Shown piece by piece: positions 29,073 to 37,953 of a stretch of 64,000 nt of DNA (positions are counted from its first letter, which is position 1; each line of letters opens with the position of its first letter). Location of the stretch: NCBI RefSeq assembly GCF_005222225.1, contig NZ_CP036536.1, positions 1,512,001-1,576,000 of the forward strand. The letters are read 5' to 3'. Below the pieces are notes generated by a model, which saw nothing but the letters and a program-made list of their open reading frames with translations, did not search any database and was not told where the DNA came from. The stretch comes from Salinimonas lutimaris (GTDB lineage: Bacteria > Pseudomonadota > Gammaproteobacteria > Enterobacterales > Alteromonadaceae). The translations under genes and the position numbers were made by a program.

Positions 29073-30544
29073 GGCTGAGACCCTCCGGTAATGTGTGTGG
29101 CCAGGTTGAAGATGACATGGGGATCAAAAAACAGGTACACGCACAGCGCGGCAGGTACCGCCATGCCAATCAGGCAGGCCAGCGGCGCCTCACGATACTG
29201 CTGGGTATCATCACCGGACTTGAAAAAGGCATGCATGGGAATACTCAGTAAGTACCAGATATTGAGCAGTGTACTGAGCATCAGTGTAATACTCAGCGAC
29301 CACTGTAAAACCGGGTTGCCCTGAAAGGCGACAGCGCCGGTGACCAGGTACCATTTACTCCACATGCCGGAAAAAAACGGAATACCGATGATGCTCATGG
29401 CCCCGACGGTGAAAAGCCCGAATGTTACGGGCATGGCCCGGCCCAGTCCGTTCATCTGACTGATATTGGTTTTGTCGGTGGCGACGAGCACCGCTCCGGC
29501 CGCAAAAAACAGAGTTATCTTGGCGGTAGCGTGCATCACAATATGCATGGTGCCGCCCAGCAGTCCGGCCGGAGTCAGCAGCAATGCACCAAGCACAATG
29601 TAGCTCAGCTGACTCACGGTACTGTAGGCCAGGCGTTCTTTGAGATTGTCACGAGTCATGGCCACCAGTGAGGCGATAATGATGGTCGCCATAGGAATAA
29701 TCAGCAGGTACTGCGTCAGGTTACTGGTTTGTAAAAACTCAGGCCCGGCAACAAACAACACTACCTTGAGCAGACTGAAAACCCCCGCTTTAACCACTGC
29801 AACAGCGTGCAGCAGGGCGCTGACCGGCGTGGGTGCGACCATGGCCGAAGGAAGCCAGCGGTGCAGTGGCATAACACCGGCTTTACTGATCCCGAAAATA
29901 AACAGCAGCATCAGCGGAGCCAGCCAGGTCGGGTCCAGGTGCCCCTGCAAAATACCGCCTTCCTGAAAGGTCAGGGTACCGGCAGCCATATAAGTGATAA
30001 TGATCGCCGGCAAAAAGAACACAATAGATGAGCCCATCAGAATCATCAGGTACCGTTTACCGCCTTTTCTGGCCTCATCAGTACCGGCATGGGTAACCAG
30101 CGGGTAAGTACTGACTGTCAGCACTTCATAAAATAAGAACAGAGTTAGTAGATTATCGCTAAAGGCAATGGCCATGACAGTGGCAATGGCCACAGCAAAC
30201 AGTACATAAAAGCGGGTCTGGTTTTTTTCATGATGACCGCGCATATAGCCAATGGCATAAACAGAGGTCACCAGCCACAGGCCACTGGCCAATAGAGCAA
30301 ATAACACACCGAATCGGGTAACGGAAAATGCAATACTCAGTGTTTCCAGTGGTTGTGCTATCACCAGTGTCTGGCTATCTGTTTCCAGGCCCTGATAGAG
30401 CAGGCAGGCCATGGCAAAGGTTAACGCCGCGGTGCCCAGGGTGACAGCTTCACGGATATTCGGCCAGCGCCCGCATCGACTGATAATAACAGCCCCGGCC
30501 AGTGGCAATAGCATCAGCATGACCAGCAGGGTGGTGGTCATCAT
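29069..30544 (-). CDS. Second MrpD/NuoM-like antiporter subunit
   Basis: A 491-residue, roughly 14-helix protein of the NuoL/M/N family. It has the classical loop-helix HRWLPSAMVAPTPVSALLHAVAVVKAGVFSLLKV with the pumping lysine, and FLFYEVLTVSTYPLVTHAG with the conserved glutamate. This pattern is closer to NuoM and hydrogenase-4/formate hydrogenlyase antiporter subunits than the other two large subunits of the operon are. It is translationally coupled (4-nt overlaps) with its neighbours. Confidence 0.88.
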   Translation of the reverse strand: MMTTTLLVMLMLLPLAGAVIISRCGRWPNIREAVTLGTAALTFAMACLLYQGLETDSQTLVIAQPLETLSIAFSVTRFGVLFALLASGLWLVTSVYAIGYMRGHHEKNQTRFYVLFAVAIATVMAIAFSDNLLTLFLFYEVLTVSTYPLVTHAGTDEARKGGKRYLMILMGSSIVFFLPAIIITYMAAGTLTFQEGGILQGHLDPTWLAPLMLLFIFGISKAGVMPLHRWLPSAMVAPTPVSALLHAVAVVKAGVFSLLKVVLFVAGPEFLQTSNLTQYLLIIPMATIIIASLVAMTRDNLKERLAYSTVSQLSYIVLGALLLTPAGLLGGTMHIVMHATAKITLFFAAGAVLVATDKTNISQMNGLGRAMPVTFGLFTVGAMSIIGIPFFSGMWSKWYLVTGAVAFQGNPVLQWSLSITLMLSTLLNIWYLLSIPMHAFFKSGDDTQQYREAPLACLIGMAVPAALCVYLFFDPHVIFNLATHITGGSQP

Positions 30545-32043
30545 CGGGCACCTCCGGTTTCAATCAGGGAGGTAACCGCGGTTGTGGCTGCCTCAAGCGG
30601 CAACTGGGTATACAATCCAAAATACAAACAGGCAAGCACCATCACATAGCACACCACAGTAGCGGCGGGCATGGACGGAACAATATCTTTACCGGAGCCC
30701 ACCTGATGCACGTGCAACTTGGTTTTACCATCAAACGCGAGCGCTTCAATCACTTTCCATACGTATAAAATGGCCATGACAGACGCAATCAGAATCACCG
30801 CTGCCACCACGTAATTTTGCTGCGCCAGCGCACCTTGTACCAGGTACCATTTACTGATGAATCCGGCAGTGCCCGGCACACCAATCAGACTTAGCCCGCC
30901 CAGGGCAAAGGCTGCCAGAGTCCAGGGCATGGTTTTACCGGCGCCACGCAAATGCTCCAGGTTAGTGGTATGCAAGCGGTAGTAAATGATACCGGCAGCC
31001 ATAAACAACGCTGCCTTGGTGATGGCGTGGTTAAATATGTGCAGCACGGTTCCGGTAAGACCGGCATCGTTATTCAGCCCGATACCTACCACCATATAAC
31101 CGAGCTGGGCTACGCTGGAGTAGGCCAGCAAACGTTTGATGGAAATTTGCCGGATGGCTTTATAAGAGCCATACAGCATACCCAGACAGCCGCTTAGCAG
31201 TAAAAAATCCGGTAGCAGCGTATCGCCCCAGTAGTCCTGAGGAAAAACATGGTATAAACAGCGTAACAGAACATACACCGCCACTTTGGTAGAGGTGGAA
31301 GCAATAAATACCGTCACCATGGTGGGCGCCTGAGTGTAGGCATCAGGCAGCCAGGAATGCAGCGGAAATGCGGCGGCTTTGAGCGCCAGCCCGATTAACA
31401 TAAACAGCAGGGCCGTCAGTACTAGCGTCATGGACTCAAACTGTTTGAAATGGGTGGCGATGTCGGCCATATTCAGGGTGCCCGACGCGGCGTATAAAAA
31501 ACCAATCCCCAGCAAAAAGAAGGTCGCCCCGAGTGTACCGGCAATTAAGTAATTGAAGGACGCTACCAGTGCCTGGCGTTTTTGTCCCATAGCGATGATG
31601 GCATAAGAGGACAGCGAGGAGATTTCCAAAAACACAAACAGATTAAAAATATCTCCGGTCAGCGCCATGCCCAGTAATCCGAGCATCACCAGCTGAAAGG
31701 CTGCATAGAAAAGATGAAGCTGACTGTCATGAATCTCACGTTCAGCCATTTTTTTTCCGTACAGCAAAGCCAGGGTGGCGATGACCCCAACAATGAGCGC
31801 CACCAGAGCATTGAGTGCATCAATCACATATTCAATGCCCCAGGGCGGCTTCCAGCCACCCAGTTCATAGTGAATGACTGTGCCGGAAGACACTTCACGA
31901 AACAAAATATAGGCAATAACAGTGACCGTTGCGGTACTCAACAGGCTGATAGCCCAAGCCAGATGCCGGTTGGCAATCATAGCGGTCACCGGTGCGGTGA
32001 GTAAGGGAATGACTACCAGTAAAACAGTATAGGCATCCATCAA
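30541..32043 (-). CDS. mrpD: Mrp-type Na+/H+ antiporter subunit D
   Basis: A 500-residue membrane protein with about 14 helices. The conserved glutamate of helix 5 is in FVFLEISSLSSYAIIAMGQ. The helix-7 lysine is in FPLHSWLPDAYTQAP / IASTSTKVAVYVLLR. SIKRLLAYSSVAQLGYMVVGIGL is the usual MrpD/NuoN segment. It directly follows mrpC, as in canonical Mrp operons, and so is the best candidate for true MrpD. It should exchange monovalent cations against protons as part of a large complex. Confidence 0.92.
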   Translation of the reverse strand: MMDAYTVLLVVIPLLTAPVTAMIANRHLAWAISLLSTATVTVIAYILFREVSSGTVIHYELGGWKPPWGIEYVIDALNALVALIVGVIATLALLYGKKMAEREIHDSQLHLFYAAFQLVMLGLLGMALTGDIFNLFVFLEISSLSSYAIIAMGQKRQALVASFNYLIAGTLGATFFLLGIGFLYAASGTLNMADIATHFKQFESMTLVLTALLFMLIGLALKAAAFPLHSWLPDAYTQAPTMVTVFIASTSTKVAVYVLLRCLYHVFPQDYWGDTLLPDFLLLSGCLGMLYGSYKAIRQISIKRLLAYSSVAQLGYMVVGIGLNNDAGLTGTVLHIFNHAITKAALFMAAGIIYYRLHTTNLEHLRGAGKTMPWTLAAFALGGLSLIGVPGTAGFISKWYLVQGALAQQNYVVAAVILIASVMAILYVWKVIEALAFDGKTKLHVHQVGSGKDIVPSMPAATVVCYVMVLACLYFGLYTQLPLEAATTAVTSLIETGGAR

Positions 32044-32408
32044 TCCAGCTCCTCCTTTTGCATCTGATGATGAATGGCATCTTCTTCCAGGCAGTCATAC
32101 GCGCGGCGAATGCGTATAATCAGTGCAAAACCCAGCGCCATGGTCGCCACGCCTACTACAATAGCTGTTAGCATCAGTACCTGGGGGAGCGGGTTAGCAT
32201 AGCGGGTGGCGGCATCGGTAATGATGGGGGCGGTACCACCATCCACTTTTCCTACACTGACATAAAACAGAATGACGGCGGTCTGAAACATACTCAGCCC
32301 GGCCAGTTTTTTCATCAGGTTAGGACTGCTCATCATGGTAAACATGCCCACCATCATTACACCAATGATGAGCCAGTAATTGAGGTGACCTAAAATATAT
32401 GCACTCAT
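32040..32408 (-). CDS. mrpC: Mrp antiporter subunit C (NuoK-like)
   Basis: A 122-residue, three-helix membrane protein homologous to NuoK. LNYWLIIGVMMVGMFTMMSSPNLMKKLAGLSMFQTAVILFYVSVGKV and the conserved DAATRYANPLPQVLMLTAIVVGVATMALGFALI segment are characteristic of MrpC/MnhC. A short acidic tail follows. It overlaps its neighbours by 4 nt on each side. Confidence 0.93.
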   Translation of the reverse strand: MSAYILGHLNYWLIIGVMMVGMFTMMSSPNLMKKLAGLSMFQTAVILFYVSVGKVDGGTAPIITDAATRYANPLPQVLMLTAIVVGVATMALGFALIIRIRRAYDCLEEDAIHHQMQKEELD

Positions 32409-32827
32409 TGTGGCTGGATGGTCCTTGCAAAGGTGTAAAACAACAGCAGCATCACACTGGCCACGGTAATTCCCACACCCAGTTCAATAACAATAATGCC
32501 AAGATGCTGCCCGCCGACCGGGGTTTCTGCCAGCACACTGTAATTTAAAAACGTGCCGCCCCGGATAAGCGAGACTACGCCAACGCCGGCATACAGTAAT
32601 ACGCCCAGACACGCACATACCCGAAGCACGGCTTCTGGCAATACCCGGGTCGTCGCATCCACGCCATACACCAGTGCATACAGTAAAAAGCCGCTGGAGA
32701 AGATAACGCCGGCCTGAAAGCCGCCGCCTGGTGAATAGTCACCATGAAACTGTACATACAAGGCAAACAGTAAAATGACCGGCACCAGCCACTTAGTCAC
32801 GACGCGTAAAATCAGACTGTCGCTCAT
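32405..32827 (-). CDS. mrpB: Mrp antiporter subunit B
   Basis: A 140-residue protein with four helices matching MrpB/MnhB: VTKWLVPVILLFALYVQFHGDYSPGGGFQAGVIFSSGFLLYALVYG. The GDYSPGGGFQAG motif is diagnostic, and a final IELGVGITVASVMLLLFYTF helix follows. It overlaps mrpC and the MbhD/E-like gene by 4 nt. Confidence 0.93.
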   Translation of the reverse strand: MSDSLILRVVTKWLVPVILLFALYVQFHGDYSPGGGFQAGVIFSSGFLLYALVYGVDATTRVLPEAVLRVCACLGVLLYAGVGVVSLIRGGTFLNYSVLAETPVGGQHLGIIVIELGVGITVASVMLLLFYTFARTIQPQ

Positions 32828-33414
32828 GATGATTTCTCCGGTTGTTGCGAGCCTGTAGTGGCTGATTTTTTAGCCCGCAGGTGGACTTTTTCCCGCCGGC
32901 CCAGCAACAGCAATACGCCGATGCCAGCGGTCAGCACAACGGTGACCTCACCAAGGGTGTCAAAGCCCCGGTAGCTGGCGAGTACCGCGGTGACCAGGTT
33001 AGGTACACCGGTTTCCTGCTGGCCTTTTTCAATATAATGGCGGGCGACTTCCTGATACGCCGGAGAGTTTTCCTCACCAAAATTAGGCAGATCCTGAATA
33101 CCAAAGATGACCAGCGTGCCCATGGCCAGACTCAGCAAAAAGGGAAGGAGTCGCTTGCCCGGTTTAATTGGCGCACTGTGGCCCTGTCGGATAGCAGCCA
33201 ATGTGGCTAGCATCAGCACAGTGGAAATGCCGGTGCCCACCGCCGCCTCAGTAAATGCCACATCGGGGGCATCCAGCACCACAAACAGGCTGGATACCAG
33301 CAAAGAGTACAGACCAAACAGCATAACCATGGCCAGCAGCACTTTGACGCGCATCACTGCAATGGCAGTGATCAGTAAAAACACCAGCAAGACAGTATTG
33401 AGCAGCAGGCTCAT
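32824..33414 (-). CDS. MrpA C-terminal-like subunit (MbhD + MbhE domains)
   Basis: A 196-residue membrane protein. The first half (VLLAMVMLFGLYSLLVSSLFVVLDAPDVAFTEAAVGTGISTVLMLATL) is the MbhD/DUF4040 domain with the conserved APDVAFTEAAVG motif. The second half (YIEKGQQETGVPNLVTAVLASYRGFDTLGEVTVVLTAGIGVLLLLG) matches MbhE, with the DTLGE motif. In canonical Mrp systems both domains are the C-terminal end of the roughly 800-residue MrpA; here they stand alone, as in archaeal Mbh operons. The NuoL-like part of MrpA must be supplied by another subunit. Confidence 0.88.
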   Translation of the reverse strand: MSLLLNTVLLVFLLITAIAVMRVKVLLAMVMLFGLYSLLVSSLFVVLDAPDVAFTEAAVGTGISTVLMLATLAAIRQGHSAPIKPGKRLLPFLLSLAMGTLVIFGIQDLPNFGEENSPAYQEVARHYIEKGQQETGVPNLVTAVLASYRGFDTLGEVTVVLTAGIGVLLLLGRREKVHLRAKKSATTGSQQPEKSS

Positions 33415-33734
33415 GGCAGGTCGGCCTCCTTATTGTTGTCGCTGGCCGGTGCTTTAAGGCCCCAGCGCCAGGCGCTGTTGGCCAGTGCATAAGATGACAC
33501 CGGACTGGTAAACAGCAAAAACAGAAAGACAATTGCCAGCTTGGCGGTGGTTAATGACCAGCCGGAGTGACAGGCCAGGCCTGCCAGCAGAAGAAAAGAG
33601 CACAGCGTGTCTGTAATGCCGACCGCATGCAGGCGTGAGTAAAAATCAGGCAGACGAAACAGGCCCAGACCACCGGTCAGACTGAGCAGGCAGGCGATGC
33701 CAATCAAAAAGTAAGACACAATTTCAGCGATCAT
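33411..33734 (-). CDS. mrpG: Mrp antiporter subunit G
   Basis: A 107-residue, three-helix protein matching MrpG/MnhG: IGIACLLSLTGGLGLFRLPDFYSRLHAVGITDTLCSFLLLAGL, with the family motif G..RLPD.Y.RLHA.G..DTL, then LAIVFLFLLFTSPVSSYALANSAWRWG. I start it at ATG 33734, inside mrpF. The frame is open to 33908, but that longer start would add 58 non-homologous residues. The junction with mrpF overlaps by 11 nt. Confidence 0.92.
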   Translation of the reverse strand: MIAEIVSYFLIGIACLLSLTGGLGLFRLPDFYSRLHAVGITDTLCSFLLLAGLACHSGWSLTTAKLAIVFLFLLFTSPVSSYALANSAWRWGLKAPASDNNKEADLP

Positions 33735-34056
33735 GTTTGTTCTCCACAGCGCTGACCGGCCCTGACTGATCATCGGGTTCTTCATCCGGCGAGGCAAAAA
33801 AATGGCCACGCTCCACCAAACGCAGGGCAGCCACCACGCCAATAAAATTGAGCAGGGAATACAGCAGCGCAATATCAAGCAAGTCTTCCCGGCCAGAGAA
33901 AAATGCAATCAGTGCCACCAGTAACACCGCCTTGGTGCCAAACATATTTACCGCCAGGATACGGTCAAACACAGTGGGCCCGACAAAAGCGCGGGCCAGG
34001 GCAATGGCCATGGTGATCAGAAAAGCAATACCGGCTACCAGATACAGCATTGTCAT
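33724..34056 (-). CDS. mrpF: Mrp antiporter subunit F
   Basis: A 110-residue, three-helix protein. ALARAFVGPTVFDRILAVNMFGTKAVLLVALIAF and LLDIALLYSLLNFIGVVAALRLVERG are the MrpF/MnhF family hallmarks (RxxxGPTxxDRxxAxNxxG, then DIAxxYxxLxF). It has an acidic C-terminal tail. It overlaps mrpE by 4 nt. Confidence 0.93.
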   Translation of the reverse strand: MTMLYLVAGIAFLITMAIALARAFVGPTVFDRILAVNMFGTKAVLLVALIAFFSGREDLLDIALLYSLLNFIGVVAALRLVERGHFFASPDEEPDDQSGPVSAVENKHDR

Positions 34057-34565
34057 CGGTCGCTTCCTTTTTTATGTTGGGCAATGGTTTTAACATGACG
34101 ACGTTTGATACGCGGAATAATGTCGGCCATGGCCCCGTTGGCCAGATCTTCAGCGCCACTGCGGCTGATGCTGTGCACCAGAATTTTGTCATTTTCCATG
34201 ACCATCGACACGGTTCCCGGCGTTAACGTGATGGCATTGGCAAAGATCACCTGCGACAGCGGGTTGGAAAAGGGCAGTGGAATTTCTTTGAAAGTGGGGG
34301 TTGGGCGGCGTATACCATAAATACGCAGGCACACATCAATGTTGGAGAGCACAACCAGCCACGCCAGTTTGCCCACAAACACGAACAGGTCAGTGGTTAC
34401 AGGCAAATTAAATTGTTCGTGGTCAATTTCATCCATGCGCCGGTCGAGCCACAGTACAAGTACCACAGAAGCAAGACCCAGACACAACAACAATGGGGTA
34501 AAGTGACCTGACAGTAAAACCCATAGCACGCCTAAAATGACGCCTAGTCTGAGTGTTGCTTTCAC
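34053..34565 (-). CDS. mrpE: Mrp antiporter subunit E
   Basis: A 170-residue membrane protein, first gene of the operon. Hydrophobic N-terminal helices are followed by the conserved cytoplasmic segment VIFANAITLTPGTVSMVMENDKILVHSIS, which is diagnostic for MrpE/MnhE. It ends in a basic tail. The operon promoter must lie in the 154 nt between this start and divergent yoaA; I cannot fix it by eye. Confidence 0.92.
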   Translation of the reverse strand: MKATLRLGVILGVLWVLLSGHFTPLLLCLGLASVVLVLWLDRRMDEIDHEQFNLPVTTDLFVFVGKLAWLVVLSNIDVCLRIYGIRRPTPTFKEIPLPFSNPLSQVIFANAITLTPGTVSMVMENDKILVHSISRSGAEDLANGAMADIIPRIKRRHVKTIAQHKKGSDR

Positions 34566-34746
34566 GTTCTTGTCCCTACTGATTTTTGGCTTGTTAGAGT
34601 TTTATTAAAATCTATAACTTCCTTGTACTTACCCTAGCTGAAGATCCGATCAAAAAGCAAAACTCAAGTGATGATTATTCGTCCGGTAGTCGCCAAGCCA
34701 GTGCCAAGTCTGGCATAATATGGGTTTTGCTTACTTTGCGGTGATT

Positions 34747-36660
34747 ATGGCTTCAATTTCCACCATTTTTTCAGCTGACGGCCTGCTGGCACGGGCCATT
34801 GACGGGTTCGTGCCCCGTCAGGCGCAAACCGATATGGCCGAGGCAGTGCGAGATGCGCTGAAAGAAAAACACAGTCTGATTGTGGAAGCCGGTACCGGTA
34901 CTGGTAAGACCTTTGCCTATCTGGCACCGGCTCTGACAGCCAAGGGCAAGGCAATCATTTCAACCGGTACCAAAAACCTGCAGGAGCAGCTGTACCACCG
35001 CGACCTTCCACTGGTAAAAAAAGCCCTGGGCAGCCACCGCAAAACCGCGCTGCTAAAAGGCCGCGCTAATTACCTGTGCCTGCATCGTCTGGCTCAGCAC
35101 GGGGGCAATTCCACCTTGCTGGAAAAAGAGACCCTGGATGAGCTGTCTACGGTAAAAACCTGGTCAACCACCACCAAAACCGGTGACATTGGTGAGCTTA
35201 AAACGCTGCCCGAAGATGCCCGGGTGCTGCCTCTGATCACCTCCACCGTAGATAACTGCCTGGGACGCGACTGTCCCGACTATGAAGACTGTTATCTGGT
35301 TCGGGCTCGGCGTAAAGCGCTCGAAGCGGATGTAATTGTGGTTAATCACCATCTGTTTTTTGCCGATCTGGCATTAAAAGATACCGGTTTTGGCGAGCTT
35401 ATCCCTGAAGCCGATGCCATTGTATTTGACGAGGCCCACCAGATTCCGGATATCGCCAGTGACTATTTTGGTGAAACCCTGTCGACCCGCCAGTTACATG
35501 ATATGGCCAAAGACATCACATTGCTGTTTCGCACGGTATTAAAAGATGCTGCGCAGCTGGATAAAGCCGCCGACAAATGCCGTATTGTGGCGTCTGACTT
35601 ACGCTTGCTGTTTCCCGACACCCCGCAGCGCGGTAGCTGGGTGGAAGCCATGCAGCGCGAGGAAGTACAAACGCAGATCAGCCGGCTGGCGGATGCTATC
35701 AGCGTGTTGCATGAAGTGTGCAAGCTGAATGTGGGCCGTGATAAAGACCTGGATAACCTGTACGAGCGTATTGTGGAAACCCGGGAGCAGCTGGATGCGT
35801 TTCGTAACATTGAGCAGCAGGGCGTCAGTCTGTGGTATGAAACCACCCAGCGGCACATGGTGTTGCATCTGACGCCGTTATCGATTGCCAGCAAATTTCG
35901 CCGATTTGTGACCGATCCGCCCCGGGGCTGGATTTTCACCTCAGCTACACTGATGGTGGATGATGGCTTTGAACACTTTCAGCGGCGCATGGGCTTAGAA
36001 GACGCCAGGACCCTGGGGCTGGACAGCCCGTTTGATTATGCCACTCAGGCAATGTTGTGTGTACCGCGCTATTTACCGGAGCCCAACAGCTTTGAGATGC
36101 GTGATACTCTGTTACAGACGGCCAAACGCCTGATCAAGGCCAGCCGTGGACGTTGCTTTTTGCTGTTTACCAGCCATGCCATGCTACGCCACACCGCAGC
36201 CCGGCTAGAAGAAGAAATTGATAATCCGCTGCTGGTGCAGGGCACTACGACCAAGGCGGCTCTGCTGGCTGAATATCTGGCCCGGGAGGATGCGGTATTG
36301 CTGGGAACAGGAGCATTCTGGGAAGGCGTGGATGTACGTGGCAGCGATTTGGTGTGTGTCATGATTGATAAATTGCCATTTGCCTCACCGGATGACCCGC
36401 TGTTACAGGCCCGGATGGAAGATGTGAAAAAGCGTGGTGCAAACCCGTTTGGCGTGATTCAGATCCCACAGGCGGTAATTACGCTCAAACAAGGCGCAGG
36501 CCGGCTTATCCGCGATCCGAACGATAAAGGTGTCCTGGTGATTTGTGATAATCGACTGGTCACCAAGCCGTATGCCAAAACCTTTTTAGCCAGTCTGCCG
36601 GACATGAAACGTACCCGGAGCCTGGATAAAATCGAAGAATTTCTTGCTGACATTGAATAA
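34747..36660 (+). CDS. yoaA: ATP-dependent DNA helicase YoaA (DinG/XPD family)
   Basis: A 637-residue superfamily 2 iron-sulfur helicase involved in DNA repair; in E. coli YoaA works with the HolC subunit of DNA polymerase III. Walker A is EAGTGTGKTFAYLAPAL (about 48-56) and the DEAH box is VFDEAHQIPDIASDYF. Four cysteines for the 4Fe-4S cluster lie between them, in NCLGRDCPDYEDC plus an upstream or nearby fourth; three are plain in this stretch. FWEGVDVRGSDLVCVMIDKLPF and QGAGRLIRDPNDKGVLVICDNR are motifs V and VI. I used ATG 34747, matching the E. coli N-terminus. It is followed by tsaB, as in E. coli. Confidence 0.95.
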   Translation: MASISTIFSADGLLARAIDGFVPRQAQTDMAEAVRDALKEKHSLIVEAGTGTGKTFAYLAPALTAKGKAIISTGTKNLQEQLYHRDLPLVKKALGSHRKTALLKGRANYLCLHRLAQHGGNSTLLEKETLDELSTVKTWSTTTKTGDIGELKTLPEDARVLPLITSTVDNCLGRDCPDYEDCYLVRARRKALEADVIVVNHHLFFADLALKDTGFGELIPEADAIVFDEAHQIPDIASDYFGETLSTRQLHDMAKDITLLFRTVLKDAAQLDKAADKCRIVASDLRLLFPDTPQRGSWVEAMQREEVQTQISRLADAISVLHEVCKLNVGRDKDLDNLYERIVETREQLDAFRNIEQQGVSLWYETTQRHMVLHLTPLSIASKFRRFVTDPPRGWIFTSATLMVDDGFEHFQRRMGLEDARTLGLDSPFDYATQAMLCVPRYLPEPNSFEMRDTLLQTAKRLIKASRGRCFLLFTSHAMLRHTAARLEEEIDNPLLVQGTTTKAALLAEYLAREDAVLLGTGAFWEGVDVRGSDLVCVMIDKLPFASPDDPLLQARMEDVKKRGANPFGVIQIPQAVITLKQGAGRLIRDPNDKGVLVICDNRLVTKPYAKTFLASLPDMKRTRSLDKIEEFLADIE

Positions 36661-36671
36661 CTGTGAGACCC

Positions 36672-37349
36672 ATGAATTTATTAGCTATTGATACAGCCAC
36701 CGAAGCACTGTCGGTTGCCCTGCAAGTTAACGGTAATCTGTTTTCCCGCTTTGAAATCTGCCCTCAGCAGCATAGCCAGAAGTTATTGCCCCTGGTTGAT
36801 GAGGTATTACAGGATGCCGGCGTGCAGATCGGCGAACTGGACGGCCTGGTATTTGGCCGCGGACCAGGAAGTTTTACCGGAGTGCGTATTGCCACCGGTA
36901 TGATTCAGGGCTTGTCACTGGGCAGTAGTCTGCCTGTGGTAGGCATAAGCACGCTGGCGGCCATGGCGATGCAGGCGGTGGCAGAGCACGGTGCCGATAA
37001 GATACTGAGCGCCACCGATGCACGGATGAGCGAAGTGTATTTTGGTCAGTATTCGGTGCAAAGCGGTCTGGTTGAGCTGATCGGTGAAGAGGTGGTTTGT
37101 GCGCCGGCAGAGGCTGCCGAAAAAGCGGCTCAGCAGGGTTTTGTGGCGGTCGGCACCGGCTGGCAAGCCTATCCGGAACTAGCCGCCTGCGTAGCAGACG
37201 CCCCGCAGATTTTATATCCACAGGCACAGTATATGCTGGCGCTGGCCGAACAGGAGTTCAGGGCCGGGCGCAGCAGCGATGCAGCCGGGGTATCGCCGGT
37301 GTATCTGCGTGACAAGGTGACCTGGAAAAAACTGCCCGGGCGCGAATAA
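36672..37349 (+). CDS. tsaB: tRNA t6A biosynthesis protein TsaB
   Basis: A 225-residue ASKHA-fold protein that pairs with TsaD and TsaE in making N6-threonylcarbamoyladenosine at position 37 of ANN-decoding tRNAs. LLAIDTATEALSVAL is the N-terminal ASKHA strand pair. HSQKLLPLVDEVLQDAG and GRGPGSFTGVRIATGMIQGLS are the diagnostic TsaB motifs. It ends with the PVYLRDKVTWKK segment. The ATG at 36672 is used; a GTG 9 nt upstream is also in frame. It lies 11 nt after yoaA, the same order as in E. coli. Confidence 0.96.
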   Translation: MNLLAIDTATEALSVALQVNGNLFSRFEICPQQHSQKLLPLVDEVLQDAGVQIGELDGLVFGRGPGSFTGVRIATGMIQGLSLGSSLPVVGISTLAAMAMQAVAEHGADKILSATDARMSEVYFGQYSVQSGLVELIGEEVVCAPAEAAEKAAQQGFVAVGTGWQAYPELAACVADAPQILYPQAQYMLALAEQEFRAGRSSDAAGVSPVYLRDKVTWKKLPGRE

Positions 37350-37384
37350 ACCTGGATCATGGCCCGATAGCACGTCTGTAAATA

Positions 37385-37415
37385 ATGCGCCGCAGTGTAC
37401 TGTGGCGCATTTTTT
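37385..37415 (+). terminator. Terminator after tsaB
   Basis: ATGCGCCGCAG and CTGTGGCGCAT make an 11-bp stem with one G-T pair and a TGTA loop, followed by TTTTT. Confidence 0.9.
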
Positions 37416-37560
37416 GTATAACTATTTTTCTGACAGCCGGTGTCGGCAAGCCCCTGAGTAAGCGTCAATGAAGGGCCGCTTTGTGTCTTTACCGGTTAAT
37501 TAGCATATTGGTCTGACGTTTTGATTGGACACAGTTGAAGTAGATCACGAATAAACAGCA

Positions 37561-37860
37561 ATGGAAATTAACGGTTCATTTTCTGTTATCGCACCGCAAG
37601 AGTCCCCGGCACGGCCGGACGCGGTGCACAAAAAACAAAAGTCTGCGCAGCAGGAAGCGGGACCGGTTTCTCCGGCGCCGGGTATTGTGCTGGCGGCCAC
37701 CGAGGATTCCCTGCATAAAGCACGTACATTCCAGCGGGCTTCTGGCTATGACCAGCCCCAGGGACGAGGCGAGCAGGCGGTGCTGGCGTATCAGCGCTTT
37801 GAGCGTGATCAGCAAAAAGATCACATCCGTCAGCTTATGGGTGTGGATATATACGCCTGA
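37561..37860 (+). CDS. Uncharacterised 99-residue protein
   Basis: A soluble protein with a disordered, Pro/Gln/Lys-rich N-terminal two thirds and a short C-terminal helix QAVLAYQRFERDQQKDHIRQLMGVDIYA. The ending (AY....... then GVDIYA) looks conserved rather than random, and I have the impression of similar tails in other Alteromonadales proteins, but I cannot name a family. No Shine-Dalgarno is obvious (the 5' side reads AATAAACAGCA). It lies between the tsaB terminator and the slp-like gene. Confidence 0.6.
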   Translation: MEINGSFSVIAPQESPARPDAVHKKQKSAQQEAGPVSPAPGIVLAATEDSLHKARTFQRASGYDQPQGRGEQAVLAYQRFERDQQKDHIRQLMGVDIYA

Positions 37861-37953
37861 TTCGTCCAGCCCCATTAAATTCGCGTTATTCAGCTTTCAT
37901 TCAGTCTGATTTTCTATACTATCGTACTAAGTCTCGGTCTTTGTGGATAATTT

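Noticed and set aside
33735..33908. 58-residue extension of mrpG
   Set aside because: It overlaps mrpF throughout and is not found in MrpG proteins, which begin at MIAEIV.
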